Positions 1 to 12,085 of a DNA stretch of 64,000 nt are shown one piece after another (the first letter of the stretch is position 1; every line of letters begins with the position of its first letter). This DNA comes from Acanthosepion lycidas (Eukaryota; Mollusca; Cephalopoda; Sepiida; Sepiidae). A program made the translations under genes and the position numbers. Where the stretch lies: contig OZ010581.1 of the NCBI GenBank assembly GCA_963932145.1, positions 80,591,641 to 80,655,640 of the forward strand. Direction: 5' to 3'. Under the pieces are notes generated by a model that was given only the letters and a program-made list of their open reading frames with translations, had not been told where the DNA came from and did not search any database.

Positions 1-473
1 AAAGAAATTAAAATGAACAAAAAAAAAAATTGAAAAATCTATATAATACTTTCTAATCTACATATATACCTCTAGACATGATGAATTATTATGAAAATTA
101 TACAAATCCCCAATCTGTTATATAAACCTATGCTGGATCCATCTTCTGATGCTCTTGATTGAACGGCACGGTGAACGGAAAGCGTTGGTATGGGGCCAGT
201 TTTTGTGGCTTATTTATACTTGGATGAGTATCACCATCGGAAATAGGATGAGCTGCGCTATATTGTGTCTAGTAATTTAATTTCCTCTTCGCCACTGTGG
301 ACCCCGATCCCAGTGGTATGGCGTTTGCATCGTAACGGTTTGAGTTCGATTCTGAGAATCGGTAGAGGATGCGCACTGCTAATGAGTACCAAAAACGACG
401 AGACGTACGCCCAGTGTTTTTCGTCGTGTGTGCGTGTTTTAACGATTCTAGATTTAGACTTGATGAATTATTA

Positions 474-547
<74 letters not shown>

Positions 548-1790
548 GTGGGTTTGTGTGTGCGTGTGTGCCAATTGTGTATTGCAGCAGCAATCAGTTT
601 CATTGAAAAATATTTCATTTTTGCACATTACGAAAAAAGTTTTCAAATAATTGTTCATTTCAATCTCTTTCGGTTAATTTATAATGTATTTTCAAGGAAT
701 TAAATTGTGACATTTCAAATGGTGTAGGTCGTTGATATACAGATGTTTTAAATCTCAAATACGGTCAGCATTGTATGGTCACGTTTTCGCTTCGTTTTGA
801 GTGATTTTTGTTTTGTTTATGTTGCTTTATGATTAGATCTATTATTTTCAATCTTCTTCTACAGCTAGAAACATGATTGCTTTCGACAAATATTTTCGGT
901 ATAATAGTTATGTTTTGTCGTCATATAAAAGGTTCCTTTTTTTAACTATGAGTCTACTGCTGTAAGGTAGGCCGTCTTGATATACACGTATGTTCAATGT
1001 AAATATTCCTGATTTTTTTTTAATCAGGAACGCAATTCTCTGTAGAGCATTTGAATGCTTAATGTTTCACAGGAGAACTAGTTATGGATTAATATCACTA
1101 TTTTATTTTTTATAATTAATTTGATCATCTAATTATGTTCAACTGGTATAATGCACTTTCAGATAATATTGCTTACAACAAATTTGTCTTATTTGTAGTT
1201 TCCATGGATTAAAAAATATTACTATTACTATTATATCAATGGCGTGTGTTAATTTCGAGATAAACAATTCAATATAGCTGTCTATAATATAGTTTGGGAA
1301 ACTTATTAACTCTCGTGTGTTTAACGTTACTAAGTTAAGTGCGGGATGATGAGATCTAGTGCATTATGATTAGGAAATAATACGCTAATTTGTATCTAAG
1401 AGAAGATTCACGTTTATAATTAAGATTGCAGGAGTTTGTGCATGCGGTTTTCATATATGTGAATCAGTGAATTATTGGAATCTGCGAGAATGTTTATAAA
1501 TGGAATACTATTTTTACAATGTTCGTTATTAAATTTGAATTTTTTTTTTCCTAATGTTTCAAGATATTCGATTTCTTTTCTGTTTTTTCTTGCTGGCTAA
1601 AGTGGAAATCTCATGACTGACTTAAATTTTAAATTTTGTAAGATTTTGAAAATTTTCGACCTCAGACATATAACAAAAGGAACTAGTCGATCCACGTGAA
1701 CTACCCATATTAAGAACTTTTTTCGTATAAATACTGGTGTTATTAAAGAAAGTTGGCACATTGTGTCGTGCTAGACATTTTTTTCTGTCA
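1..1790. other. AT-rich stretch, no gene recognised
   Basis: I see no gene or element here apart from the TA array at 475-545. Short open frames crossing that array on both strands are Tyr-Ile repeats translated from the microsatellite and are not credible proteins. Confidence 0.6.
475..545. repeat. (TA)n microsatellite
   Basis: About 35 uninterrupted TA units, followed by a GT-rich stretch to about 572. It is one of roughly twenty such arrays in the window. Confidence 0.98.
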
Positions 1791-2400
1791 TGAATTTATC
1801 TTATATACCTATAGTATATATGCTTGGAATGCTGCAGCCACATATTTTCTGGTGTCTCCATCATTTACCTAGAGATATTTGATAAAATACGAACAAGAAT
1901 CAGCAATAGTATTGGTTCTGATCTGGTGGCTCTGCTTCAGTCATTTTTCTCCCGCTGTGAAATTGCCTTCCTGTGCCATTTCTATAAATACTTCCATCAC
2001 AAGTGTTCAGATGAGCTCTTCAGTGTAGCTAGACTTTGAATTTAAGATCAGTATTAGGCTGACAACAAGGACTCACCAATATACAGTTAAGTTGGCTCGA
2101 TGTAACCGTAAGTTTTATGCTAACAGTTTCTTTTCTCGCACTTCTCACTTCTGGAAATCTCTTCCAGCTCTATTCTTTCAAAAAGCCAACTTTGATGTTC
2201 AAAAATTTAAATCCAATGTCAATCATTTTCTGTTGTTCTTCTTACCCCTCTTATTCTTCATCCTGAATGTTTCTTTCTTATTTCTTTTCACACTCAGTAA
2301 CTCATTGTGTCCTTGTGGATTTACTTTTTTGCTTAAGGGGAAATGGATAAAAAATAGTTGTGCAGGCCTGTAGTATTTTCTTCAGAATATTATATTTAAC
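1790..2400 (+). pseudogene. LINE family L-C, C-terminal end of RT protein plus 3' UTR
   Basis: The frame opening at 1824 reads IYLEIFDKIRTRISNSIG and then FYKYFHHKCSDELFS. A second frame from 2092 continues with FFSRTSHFWKSLP and FKSNVNHFLL. These blocks recur in the same order at 18.3, 52.4 and 58.2 kb, which marks them as the C-terminal end of one abundant jockey/CR1-type LINE. The two blocks lie in different frames with a stop after the first, so this is a dead, 5'-truncated copy. The 3' UTR signature (CACTCAGTAACTC, then TGTCC and a T-rich stretch with TTGCTTA) follows at 2290-2340. The clade is inferred from the short conserved blocks only. Confidence 0.72.
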
Positions 2401-2630
2401 AGACTGAGGTTGAATCGAAGTATGTTTATAAATACAATGGCAATATCATTGTTTCATGTGAGACGTTCGTTAATAAGTTTTTCGATATCATATGAAGCTA
2501 AAATGATTTGATTTGGTTTATTAAAGATTTTGAAGAATAAATGGGGAGAAATTATATTTTGTGCGTAGATTTTGCGAAATAATATTCAATGATATTTATA
2601 ATTCCTAAGTGTGAGCTGGAATCCGAAATA

Positions 2631-2731
2631 TTAGGTTGGTGCAAAAATAATGACGTAATAATGTCGTTTTTTTGACGCATTTTTAACGTCAAAAACGGCA
2701 TTATTACGTCATTATTTTTGCACCAACCTAA
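2631..2731. mobile_element. mariner-type MITE, 101 bp, TA target duplication
   Basis: The terminal inverted repeats begin TTAGGTTGGTGCAAAAATAA and the element is nearly palindromic to its centre. TA lies directly outside both ends (2629-2630 and 2732-2733). The termini match the kind known for mariner elements of the Hsmar1/MADE1 type. No coding capacity. Related copies lie at 11268-11368 and 20893-20973. Confidence 0.93.
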
Positions 2732-3446
2732 TATTTGGTCGTGGTGATGCCCAGGTGTATGTATTTTGACATTTCCCTATTGATATCCTAGTTGTTAATC
2801 TTGATAATTCTGTTAATTGTTTTGTGGATTCTATTTAAGCATTGTTTACTGTAATGATCTTCTTGACGCAGTTATTTTATAAGTCAGTGTTTTTATTTAA
2901 TTTTGTAAATTTATGCTGGTATTCAATAGTGGTTTGTAGTTTCTTCTTATAGTGATGATGATTTAAAATAATATGTTGACTTTATCAAGACGTTTGATGA
3001 TGATATTAGAATTTTAATTTCTGAAAATGTTATTTTTCATTGTTCAAATTCAATCGTATTATTGCAAAGAGCTCGCTCCTTTTTTAAGCGTCTGCTTTCA
3101 GAGGATCTTTTAATGGATGTTTATTAATTTATAAAATTAAAGACTGGATAGTCACTGTCAGATTTTAATTTTGGTTTTCGTTTAAGTGATTCAAATCTGA
3201 ACGGAAGTGCACAATATTTTCCTAAATTTAGATCTCCCTTGAAGACATCTGCTAGTTTATGGACGGATAGGTTTATACATTTTTATTAATATGAAGTTGA
3301 ATATAAATTTCTGAATAATATTTTGTTTGCTATAATTCATTCATAATCCAAGTGATGTGGATTTTGCTTTCTTATATTCTATTTCAGTTTGGGTTTTATT
3401 TTATATTTTTCGACTTTTTAAACGTTGAAGATGATTTTGGCTGTTT

Positions 3447-3448
<2 letters not shown>

Positions 3449-3494
<46 letters not shown>

Positions 3495-3515
3495 CCTGTG
3501 TGTGTGTGTGTGTAG
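3449..3515. repeat. (TA)n(TG)n composite microsatellite
   Basis: A TA run (3449-3491) is followed by TTTGCC and then (TG)n up to about 3515. Confidence 0.97.
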
Positions 3516-3823
3516 TGGCAACAAGCTTTTAATACATGTTTCATTGAATGTGTTGGGCAGGGAAAATTTGAGTTTTTGATTTTTGTAATGTCAATAGTGC
3601 CTTTCTATCATGAGGACTAAGTTTAGAAACTGACCCAAGTTCTTTCAAACAAGTCAATCGTTTTGAAAGGGTTCGGTGGTAATATATTTATCTATATTTC
3701 TTTGCCATTTTCAAGTAGGTTTCTGGGTGCTGAGGAATCACGCATGGTTGAACAAGCAGTTGCAACAAAGATTAACTAGACATTAGCAGATGAGCATATT
3801 CTGAAATATGTTTCTCTTGTACA

Positions 3824-3954
<131 letters not shown>

Positions 3955-4117
3955 CTTCGTGTTAAATATGCTGCCATTTTATATTTCGGCAACAATAAGT
4001 ACTCCCAAAAACTTTTGTTTAAATGAATCGAGAACCTTTTCTTTATTTTTTAATTTTTTTCTAATTTTCGAATAAATTGTACATAGGGATGACATTTTGT
4101 TTAGTAAGTTGACACGC

Positions 4118-4141
4118 GCACACACAGATACACAGACACCC

Positions 4142-4223
<82 letters not shown>
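4118..4223. repeat. CA-rich, (TA)n, (GA)n composite microsatellite
   Basis: A CA-rich lead-in (4118-4140) precedes TA (4146-4196) and (GA)n (4197-4223). Confidence 0.96.
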
Positions 4224-4226
<3 letters not shown>

Positions 4227-5404
4227 ATAGTGTTTCTGAATCTGCCTAAATCTGCGTGTCAACTTTAAACTCGTAAATTGAATTTAAAAAAAAAACTGGG
4301 CAAAACTGATGTTAAACACTGTATAATATCCGAATCTTCCAAAGAAACATATCCCATCGTTGGAAATAACGAGAAAGCTTTTTCAAGTCTGCATAATTAA
4401 ATTTGAAAGTTATTTGAGTTTAACCAGCTAGGAAATGTCATACTACCGGAGAGATGAATTTGACCATTATGAAGAAAACAACATGAATCCTGGCCATTTG
4501 CTATTTTTTTCTGCCATTAAAGCAATGAAAATCCTGTTACTCTAATACCTGATGCTACCTTTTAAATGGCAAGATTTAGATTCATTCGTTTATTCCTCCA
4601 ATCACGAAGATAAAGAATCGGTTCTCTATGGTTAGGTTATATTATCTTCTTGACAAGTTATTTTGCTTAACATGAAATGGACACGTTGCAGAATTTGTAA
4701 ATAGGTCCATACGAATAAGACAATCAGTTTTCTTTTTAGAAAATATTAATTCTGTTACTTGCAAACTGGCTTTTGTCATCCTGTCGCCTTTCCGAAATTA
4801 TTAATCTATTAGCTTCGAGCTTTTCTACAGTTACTTCATTTGATTTATTTCGTCTCCTTTTAGCAATTCTTTATCTTTGAGATTGAGTCATTCTTGTTGA
4901 TTGTTCTTGTGTTCCTCGTTATCTTGCACTAATTCTTCTTGTCGAAAGCTTAACTGATATTGACTTGCTCTTGTGTTAACTGTCGTCTGCTTCCTGCTAT
5001 TTGAATTCGCGTAATTTCTCTGCGCCTGATGACATTTCCCTGTGTTTCAATTTCTATTCGTTTTTTTCATTACCCATCACCAAAAATTAAAACAAACCAT
5101 AACTAAAACTGTCAAATTTATTGCTGACATAATTTGTGCAACAAGTCCAAAAAATGGCTTTTGATTCTATAACGTAAATACAAATAACTAGTCGGAAATC
5201 CAACAACAGACTCTGCCAAAAAGACCATAACTGGATCGGCACGGATTTAGGAATAATGAAACCCCGAGTGAGAAATCCAAATTGTTATCTTGTAATACGC
5301 GAAATTGTTGAAAGACAACAAAATACACATATCCAAATCTTCAAAGAACTAATCCTGAACTTTAACATGCAACATTTATGGTGATTTTCCTAAGCTTACA
5401 TTAA

Positions 5405-5513
5405 AGGTGGCACAAGGCTGAGAGTAGCGGACACGCAGTGAGGATCGAATTCAGTATTCATTCGTAATTCATCTAGCGAGACAAGCATGATAACCATTAC
5501 ACCATGTCGAAGT
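5405..5513 (-). mobile_element. tRNA-headed SINE, family S3
   Basis: Read on the minus strand, the sequence opens with a box-A-like GGTGTAATGGTTATCATGC, contains a box-B-like ATTCGATCCTC, and ends with CAGCCTTGTGCCACC. A second copy lies at 57532-57642. The CCTTGTGCCAC end is shared with SINE family S1 and the Tx1-type LINE. It is too diverged to be a functional tRNA gene. No clear target duplications were found by eye. Confidence 0.6.
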
Positions 5514-5825
5514 GTCCAGCACGCAAAATTTTATTATTGATGCAATATTTATACACATGTTAAAACAACATAAAATATATAAAATTGCCATTCGACACAC
5601 TGCAAAATATAAGCATCACCATTACATTCATACTGAACAGAATGTAATTTAAAATAAACATTTTCAAGTAAAAAAAAAAACTAAAAATATCGTATGTGAT
5701 TTTAAAAATGATAAAATCGACAAACAGTTATAATTTATATGTGATATTTATTTTTTCATATTAGTCAGAATAATATAATGATAATTTTTTATTGTTGTCA
5801 CTACTTAATGTTATGCTTTTTTGTT

Positions 5826-5905
5826 ATATTCTTTTCTACTCAGCGCATCTCACCCCTGTGCGTCTTAATGGCGTTGTTGCCTTGTTTAGCATAAAATGAT
5901 TTTAA
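5826..5905 (+). pseudogene. Possible 3' UTR end of LINE family L-C
   Basis: CTACTCAGCGCATCTC, then GTGCGTCTTAATGGC and TTGCCTTG..TAGCATAAAATG, follow the order of the L-C 3' UTR signature seen best at 18640-18700. Only the UTR end would be present, so this call rests on a short match. Confidence 0.35.
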
Positions 5906-5920
5906 AATAATATAATGATT

Positions 5921-6445
5921 TACGAGATTTTATTTTAACTTTCTTCAAACAGACAATTTTTTAATTAAAATATTTTTAACTTAAAGACAGATACAAAGAA
6001 ACCCCCACTTTGCTGTTTCGTCCATTTTTTGTAGAGTATTTAATTATATTTCAACTTTCTTTAAACAAACACTAATTTACATATTTATAAAATATTTTAA
6101 GTTAATCTGATTTAAGATTATTTTAAGTGAATAAAATTTAAAAATACGAGTTGTGTATTCCGTAATTATTTTTATTTTAGTTTTCTTCAAACAGACATTT
6201 TTTTTAAAAATTAAAATGTGTTTAAGTTAAAGACAGACTCAAAGAGATGCCGCTTAGCCGTTTCGTCAAGTTTTTTTGTTGAGTAATTATTTATATTTCA
6301 GCATTCATTAAACAAACAATATTTTAAATATTTAAGAAAACATTTTTTGGCATATTTAAAATATATTTTCAAGTGAATATGATTTTAAAATATTTTTGGC
6401 ATATTAAAAAAATATTTTTAAGTTAATCTGATTTAATGTTCAAGT
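5921..6445. repeat. Tandem duplication, about 243-bp unit, two copies
   Basis: Unit 1 (about 5921-6165) and unit 2 (about 6166-6445) share in order CTTCAAACAGACA, a T-run, TTAAAGACAG, the block with GTTTCGTC, TTAAACAAAC and AGTTAATCTGATTTAA. Spacing between matched blocks is 242-245 bp. Diverged by point changes and small indels; no coding content seen. Confidence 0.8.
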
Positions 6446-6639
6446 TGATTCCGGAAGCTCTATTCCTATTAAATGCTGTAAACAATCAGTAAAACGTTAA
6501 AAATGAACTTGTAAACCAAACAAATGACAACATGAACGAATTAAAATATTTAACTGAATCATAATAAAATGAACTTTCATTTCAATGGAATGTTGAAATC
6601 AACTTTATTGTTTTAGAACCTGAACCATCAATGACACAA

Positions 6640-6905
6640 CGGTTAATAGGTGGTCTATTCCTTTATAATAACTTATGTCGTCAGGTGCAGAAATTCATTC
6701 GTTTCTTCTCTTGCATATTTCACTTATAGAAATCACTTCCGGCTTTTTGACTTCCCGTTAACTTTGATCAACAAAAATTTCAACGCAATGTAAATTGTTA
6801 TCTTCTGTTTAATTGTTCTGTCACATCAGTAACTTTTTTCGAATTAGTACATGCTCGGGAACAGGTCTTACTGATTTTATTACCTTGCTTTGTCTGAAAT
6901 GATTA
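6640..6905 (+). pseudogene. LINE family L-C, extreme C-terminus and 3' UTR
   Basis: Frames read VQKFIRFFS..KSLPAF and then FDQQKFQRNVNCYLLF, which corresponds to the FKSNVNHFLL block at 2.2 kb. The UTR signature CATCAGTAACTTTTTT, then TTATTACCTTGCTTTG with TGAAATGATTAAAA, follows. Truncated and interrupted by stops. Confidence 0.62.
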
Positions 6906-7019
6906 AAATATGTATTATTTAACATAAAAATACATTATTAGGTCAAATTTGAAAACTTCCACAAAATTTCAAGCTGATAAAGTCACTAAATTAACACAGA
7001 GAATTTAAGTGTTACCCTT

Positions 7020-8020
7020 AAATTTACGATCAACAACTATTTAAAAACAAAGTACATTTCCTTGATGTTATATTAGATTTAATTAAACGAAAGAAACGAC
7101 GATATAAATTTAGAACAGCTCATCGACTTAAAAAACACGTCCATACTGCCAAGTATTATCTACCTCGTCTTATCTCACAATGAAAAATGAATTACTCCAA
7201 TTCCAATGTTACAATCTTTAAATTCACCACCTTGTGGAGATATTCCAAATAACCTACTTAATAATGTATTACCCTACATGAAAACAAAAGCAAATCCAAT
7301 ATACATCCACCCAAATACTAACCACCCTCCATCCATAATGAAACACATACTGCCTTCTATAGAATATAGGATTAGGAATAACTCTTTTAGAGAAGATGTC
7401 TTTTAAATGTATAATAAAGTGTACAAAACTGCCTTAAAAAGCTGAGGCTATAAATTCACTGACTTCAAATAGAAAAACAACATAACAACGGTAGTAGGAA
7501 TAAGAATAGAAACATGAAAATCATTTGGTACACCCTCCATTTAACCAAATAGTTAGTACTAAGTTAGGGCAGAAGTTCTTCTATTTAATTGATAAACACT
7601 TCCCTAGAAATAATCCACACAGTAAAAAGTTAAACAGAAATACACTAATACTAAGCTATAGCTGTACAGATAATCTTGAAAAATTTATTAAAAAACATAA
7701 TAATGAAATTTTAAACCAATACAAAAACCTAAGAAATATTAGCCATCCCAAAGCAACAAACGCCGTTAATACCAACAAGTTTAACTGTAGAAATTCCAAT
7801 GAATGTCCATTGCAAAACCGACGTCAAACTGACTCTCTTGTTTACTTAAGCACTATTTTTACTATAGAAAATCCAACACTTAAAATATTCTTTTAGAACT
7901 AGGTGGTATTAAAATATATTATCTTTCACCAATAACGCTTACAAAAATATGATGTCCTTTTCTAAATATTTTTGGAACTTAAAAGAATTTAACAAACCCT
8001 TAAGGTAAAATAGAAAATAT
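7020..8020 (+). pseudogene. Penelope-like element (PLE-1): end of RT, linker and GIY-YIG remnant
   Basis: PLEs encode one protein with a telomerase-related reverse transcriptase and usually a C-terminal GIY-YIG nuclease. Here a FLDVILDLIK block (about 7060) matches the end of the RT. NPIYIHPNTNHPPSIMKHI (7300-7360) is the linker typical of PLEs. A frame at 7525-7896 reads PPFNQIVSTKLGQKFF and SYSCTDNLEKFIKKHN, followed by a Cys-containing block (FNCRNSNECPLQN) that precedes the nuclease. After a frame change at about 7895, FTNNAYKNMMSFSKYFW (7927-7980) matches the core of the nuclease. The catalytic RT motifs are absent, so the copy is 5'-truncated, and it has several frame changes. Confidence 0.8.
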
Positions 8021-11000
8021 TAAAAAAGCTAGAATCTGTATATCTTTAAATGATCTTTGCTTATACTTAATGAGAAACTTGAAATTATCCTATTTGCTGA
8101 CAAAAAATCTCTATCAAACCAAAATGAATTAACTGTAAACTGCCAACACAGTTTATCTTTTACCTTACAATAAATCTTAAATCTTAAACATTAGATAGTA
8201 CCATTTCTTATGGCCATAATTTATAAGTAAATAACGGTCCACCTTCTACAAGTAATTATCTTATTTTCTATATTCAGATTTAGTATTGAGATGTAATGCC
8301 GTCCAGTTAATATTATTAATTATCTTATATAGATGTTCCACATTTTTAATTTTATCTACTGCTTCCTGAAACTGAAATTAAAAAAAGAAAATTATATGTT
8401 CAAATTAACTTTACTTAAAATTATCCTCCTAACCCTCCCCTCAGCGTCCTTAGAAAAAAATTGAACATGTCTACAATCACGATACATTTGTTACTTACAT
8501 GTTTTTCACACTTGTCAATGATGACCTGTCTAAGTTCTGGTTTATCATTTTGTGAAAAAATAACTCCCCAACCTCCACACTCTGCGCTTAGATTTCTGTT
8601 TAGAGTAGATGTAACATTTAATTGGTTGATAAAGACAAACCCAAAAGTATGTTTTTAATTCTGATATTGAGTCTCCTCAACCACCTTTAACTTTCAAAAA
8701 AGTTAACACTTTGCTTTTGAAATTTTCTTAAAAATTATTTAATAACCAGTTATTTATCATCGCCTGGAGATGCACAAAGTACCGAAAAACGAAAGTTATT
8801 GTGTAGCGATTTCAAAATATTTTTCTTTATGCCACTTGCTATAGTGTTATCCTTCATTAGTTCCTGCTTTTTTGAGAATAATCCCTGTAGCTTATTCTCA
8901 ATGTATGAGACCTGAGATTTTTTGTAAACCACACGCAGCAGTGATCTAAATAATTGTATACAGCATTAATGTACATTTTGCAAAAATTAAATCAGCGATT
9001 AACAAATTATGCATGATGTAATTCTTGAAAATCAGTTGGATGTTTAACTCGTTATTGAGTTGTCAACGTTTCGTTCACTAACATTATCAGAACGACTAAA
9101 AATTTAAGGAAAATTAAGGAAAATTGTTAACATCTCAAAGTTGTCAATAAATTTATTTATGAATAAAATAACTGCATTAACTATTTTGCACGTAGGAAAA
9201 TGTAAAATAGTGATTTTAATGTCTGGAAATAAATCGTTGGGGTAAGAAAAATAAATCGCTTATATCCAAAGAAAATAATGAATTAAATGATTCCACCATT
9301 TTCTTTAGATATACTCGATTTATTTTTCTTACGATAATTTATTTTATCTTTGCGAATTTATCTGTCAGTTCATACGTCTTTGTATATAGATTTTATAATA
9401 CAGAGCTCGGTATGCTTTCTTTGTTTAAATTACTTGTTTATTGGAAAAGATAAATGCATCTACTTAAATTGACATTCATGTATATCTGCCAAAAGTGGTC
9501 AATATATGCCGCCTTCAATATGGCACAGCGTAAAAAGTCATGTGACTAGAAATGATAACTGCTTCAGGAAAACTGAGTTAAAATTGATACAGATCTGAAA
9601 GAAAAGGATCGGCCACAGACAGGAAGTGACTTTTGTGAGATAAAGTGAGGAACAGAAGAAATAATTATATATTGCGTTTCTTTTCTCTTCTCTTTGTGGG
9701 GAAGATAGATTGACTATGTCAACCAACGGCTGATATCTCATTTGATTGTTCTGTCACGTTGAAATGAAAATGGACCGGCATCTCTAATTGCTTTGTCTCT
9801 CTGCTGGTTTGTATTATTGTGACTCGTTCCCAATGGACAGCGATGATAACAGCGTCGATGTTATGACGGATAGTTGGGTGGAGAAAAGAGGGTCGAATGA
9901 GCATGCGTGTGCGTTCCGTATGTGATCCCGTCACGTCCATTGGCTGATTCACTTACCTACATCTGACAAGTTATCTTCTTTGATTTTTCCTCTTTCCCTT
10001 ACAAAGAATTGTTGTTGTTTCTAGCTTTCCTGTTTGACGCAATCCCTTGCCTTATGTTTAACCTGATGTAATGGAAGGTTTTTCAGTGAAAGTTATTGAA
10101 CATATTATATTGAAAGAATGTTTCAAAGACTAAGCTGTTCTCGTGAGCACAATCTTTTATATATTAGCTAGTGGCGGCTTTCATGAAATTTTCTTAATAT
10201 ATCAGAATTCTTTTAACTAATTCTTAATTTCCCTATTACATAATTAATTTTTTTAAAGCTACATTCTTGAATTTTCTATTTACACGTCCATTCAATTTGC
10301 AAGTTTGTCAAATTATTTTCTAATATGTTTCTAACAGCCGGAATGACCATGTCGACATGACGGTTCTTTTTATATATTTTATTATATATCCTCTATTGGC
10401 CTAGTGCAGTTAGTGTGTATCACTAAGTCCCAAAGCTCTGTAACATTTCTATCACTGGTGGTAGTTTGTGCTGATAGCCGTTTTCTACAATGAGAAAGTT
10501 ATAATAATGGTATATTTTCTAATGCAACTATGTTCATACACTATCGTGTTTATATTTAAATTCATTTGGGAATAGAGTAGAATATCCAGGTATTAGATGA
10601 TCAATAAAAGAATATTTTATTTTATATCCTTTCCGATTCTTACATGCTTCCGCCGCGATAATCATAATTCATATCCAGAATTAGCCACACAAAACTTTCC
10701 TCAGTACATAAACTGTTTCAAGCCTCCTAATGATGTCAGGTATCTTCAAAGCAAGATAGAAATAGTCCTGATTACACCACCTACAACAGGGACAACTTGA
10801 GTTGTTGCTTGGTACATTTGAGTCATTTGCTCCGCCAGGTACCTCTGTATTTTCGCCTACTACTCCTTCACGACGTTTTCAAATATCAACGCAACGTCTA
10901 TCAAGATCTATATATTGGCAGTTCATGTTTTCTGTAACGTACTATATTTATTTTTCAATTTCCAAAATCTCGATTTTAATAGGCTTTTCTTTTTCAGAGT

Positions 11001-11267
11001 TACAATTACACTTAATATGGCAGGCACAATTCTATGTGTCATATCTTTCTCAGCTCCTGTACAAGGTCCTGATATTTATCTAATGTTTCATTGTTCTTCA
11101 CAGTCACACCTCCGTCCACACTGACATTTTTATTGCCCTTAATCAAAATGATTAGATCAATTTTCTTGAAGGGATGTTTAGAATGTATTTGTCTCCTTTT
11201 TTTAACAATATTCGTTTCTGTTTATACGGAAATATTCCCGATATAACTCTAAAATTTGTTTCATATA
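8021..11267. other. Non-coding stretch, no gene recognised
   Basis: I see no gene. Short frames at 8461-8658, 9719-9952 and 10597-11124 match nothing I know and carry no domain motif. The stretch contains one foldback element at 9242-9332. Confidence 0.5.
9242..9332. repeat. Foldback element or short MITE, 91 bp
   Basis: GTAAGAAAAATAAATCG at the left end is matched by its inverted copy at the right end, and the homology continues inward (TATATCCAAAGAAAAT against ATTTTCTTTAGATATA) with few mismatches and a loop of about 16 bp. No clear target duplication, so family is unassigned. Confidence 0.7.
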
Positions 11268-11368
11268 TTAGGTTGGTGAAAAAATAATGACGTAATAATG
11301 TCGTTTTTTGACGTTAAAAAATACGTCAAAAACGACATTATTACGTCATTATTTTTGCACCAACCTAA
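11268..11368. mobile_element. mariner-type MITE, 101 bp, TA target duplication
   Basis: Same termini and length as the copy at 2631-2731, with TA outside both ends (11266-11267 and 11369-11370). The left terminus has GGTGAAAAAATAATG where the right end keeps the GCAAAAATAATG form. Almost completely palindromic. Confidence 0.92.
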
Positions 11369-11486
11369 TAAAAAAATCATGTGAAAATACCATAAACAGA
11401 ACTTGGAAAGGTCATAATTAACGTTAAAAATTAATTTATATCAACATATTCCTACATATAATTATTTTTATGCCTACATGTAACTA

Positions 11487-11700
11487 TTAGGTTGGTGAAA
11501 AAATAAAATTTCTCTGTAAATGATGTACCGATTCAAAGCAGCAAATATGTGCTTCTGTTGATGGATAATGACAATACTAAGTACTGTGCAAGATGGCACT
11601 GAAGAAATTTTAAAGAAAAATACGACATAAATTTCATATGGTTGAAATCAGAAAATTCTTAGAAGCTTTAGGCATGATTGGTTGATTCGTTCATCAACTT
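11487..11700 (+). mobile_element. One-ended mariner remnant
   Basis: TTAGGTTGGTGAAAAAATAA preceded by TA (11485-11486) is the same terminus as in the MITEs, but the following sequence is unlike them and no right terminus was found. It may be the 5' end of a fuller mariner copy; I could not read a transposase with confidence. Confidence 0.4.
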
Positions 11701-11819
11701 TTTGCGGGTTATTTAAAGACAGAGAATATTTTTTTATATTTTAAGATTTTTTTCTGTATGATATTGAGATATGAGGCGACAGAAATTGAAATTATGAGGA
11801 TAAGTTGGATTAGTAACTA

Positions 11820-12085
11820 TTGACCGTGGACTTGATGTACAGTATTCATATCGTTCACACTGTTGTCCTTAAATTTACTACCATATTCCCAACGTTCCTC
11901 TCGTTGTACGCTCCGACATTCTTCAGGTGATATACGTACTCATTTCTATTGCTATATTCACGACGTTTCAGCTGCTGTACGCTTCGATATTAACCTGAAG
12001 AAGGCCGCAGCGTAAACGTCGTGAATATGACAAAAAGGTTGAGGACAATAGTCAGAACAAATGTAAATAGTGTGAATTATTACAA
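11820..12085. mobile_element. Tail segments of SINE family S4 in mixed orientation
   Basis: A minus-strand tail (about 11850-11935), a second minus-strand tail (about 11940-11995) and a plus-strand tail (11994-12075) follow one another. Each carries variants of GAAGAAGGCCG, GCGTACAGC and AACGTCGTGAATATAGC, the 3' part of the SINEs at 37.6 and 53.6 kb. The arrangement makes a partial inverted repeat. No head sequence is visible here. Confidence 0.55.

Noticed and set aside
9040-9110. CTGATAATG ... GAAACG on the minus strand as a ribozyme core
   Set aside because: The CUGANGA consensus is not met and no helix forms between the blocks.
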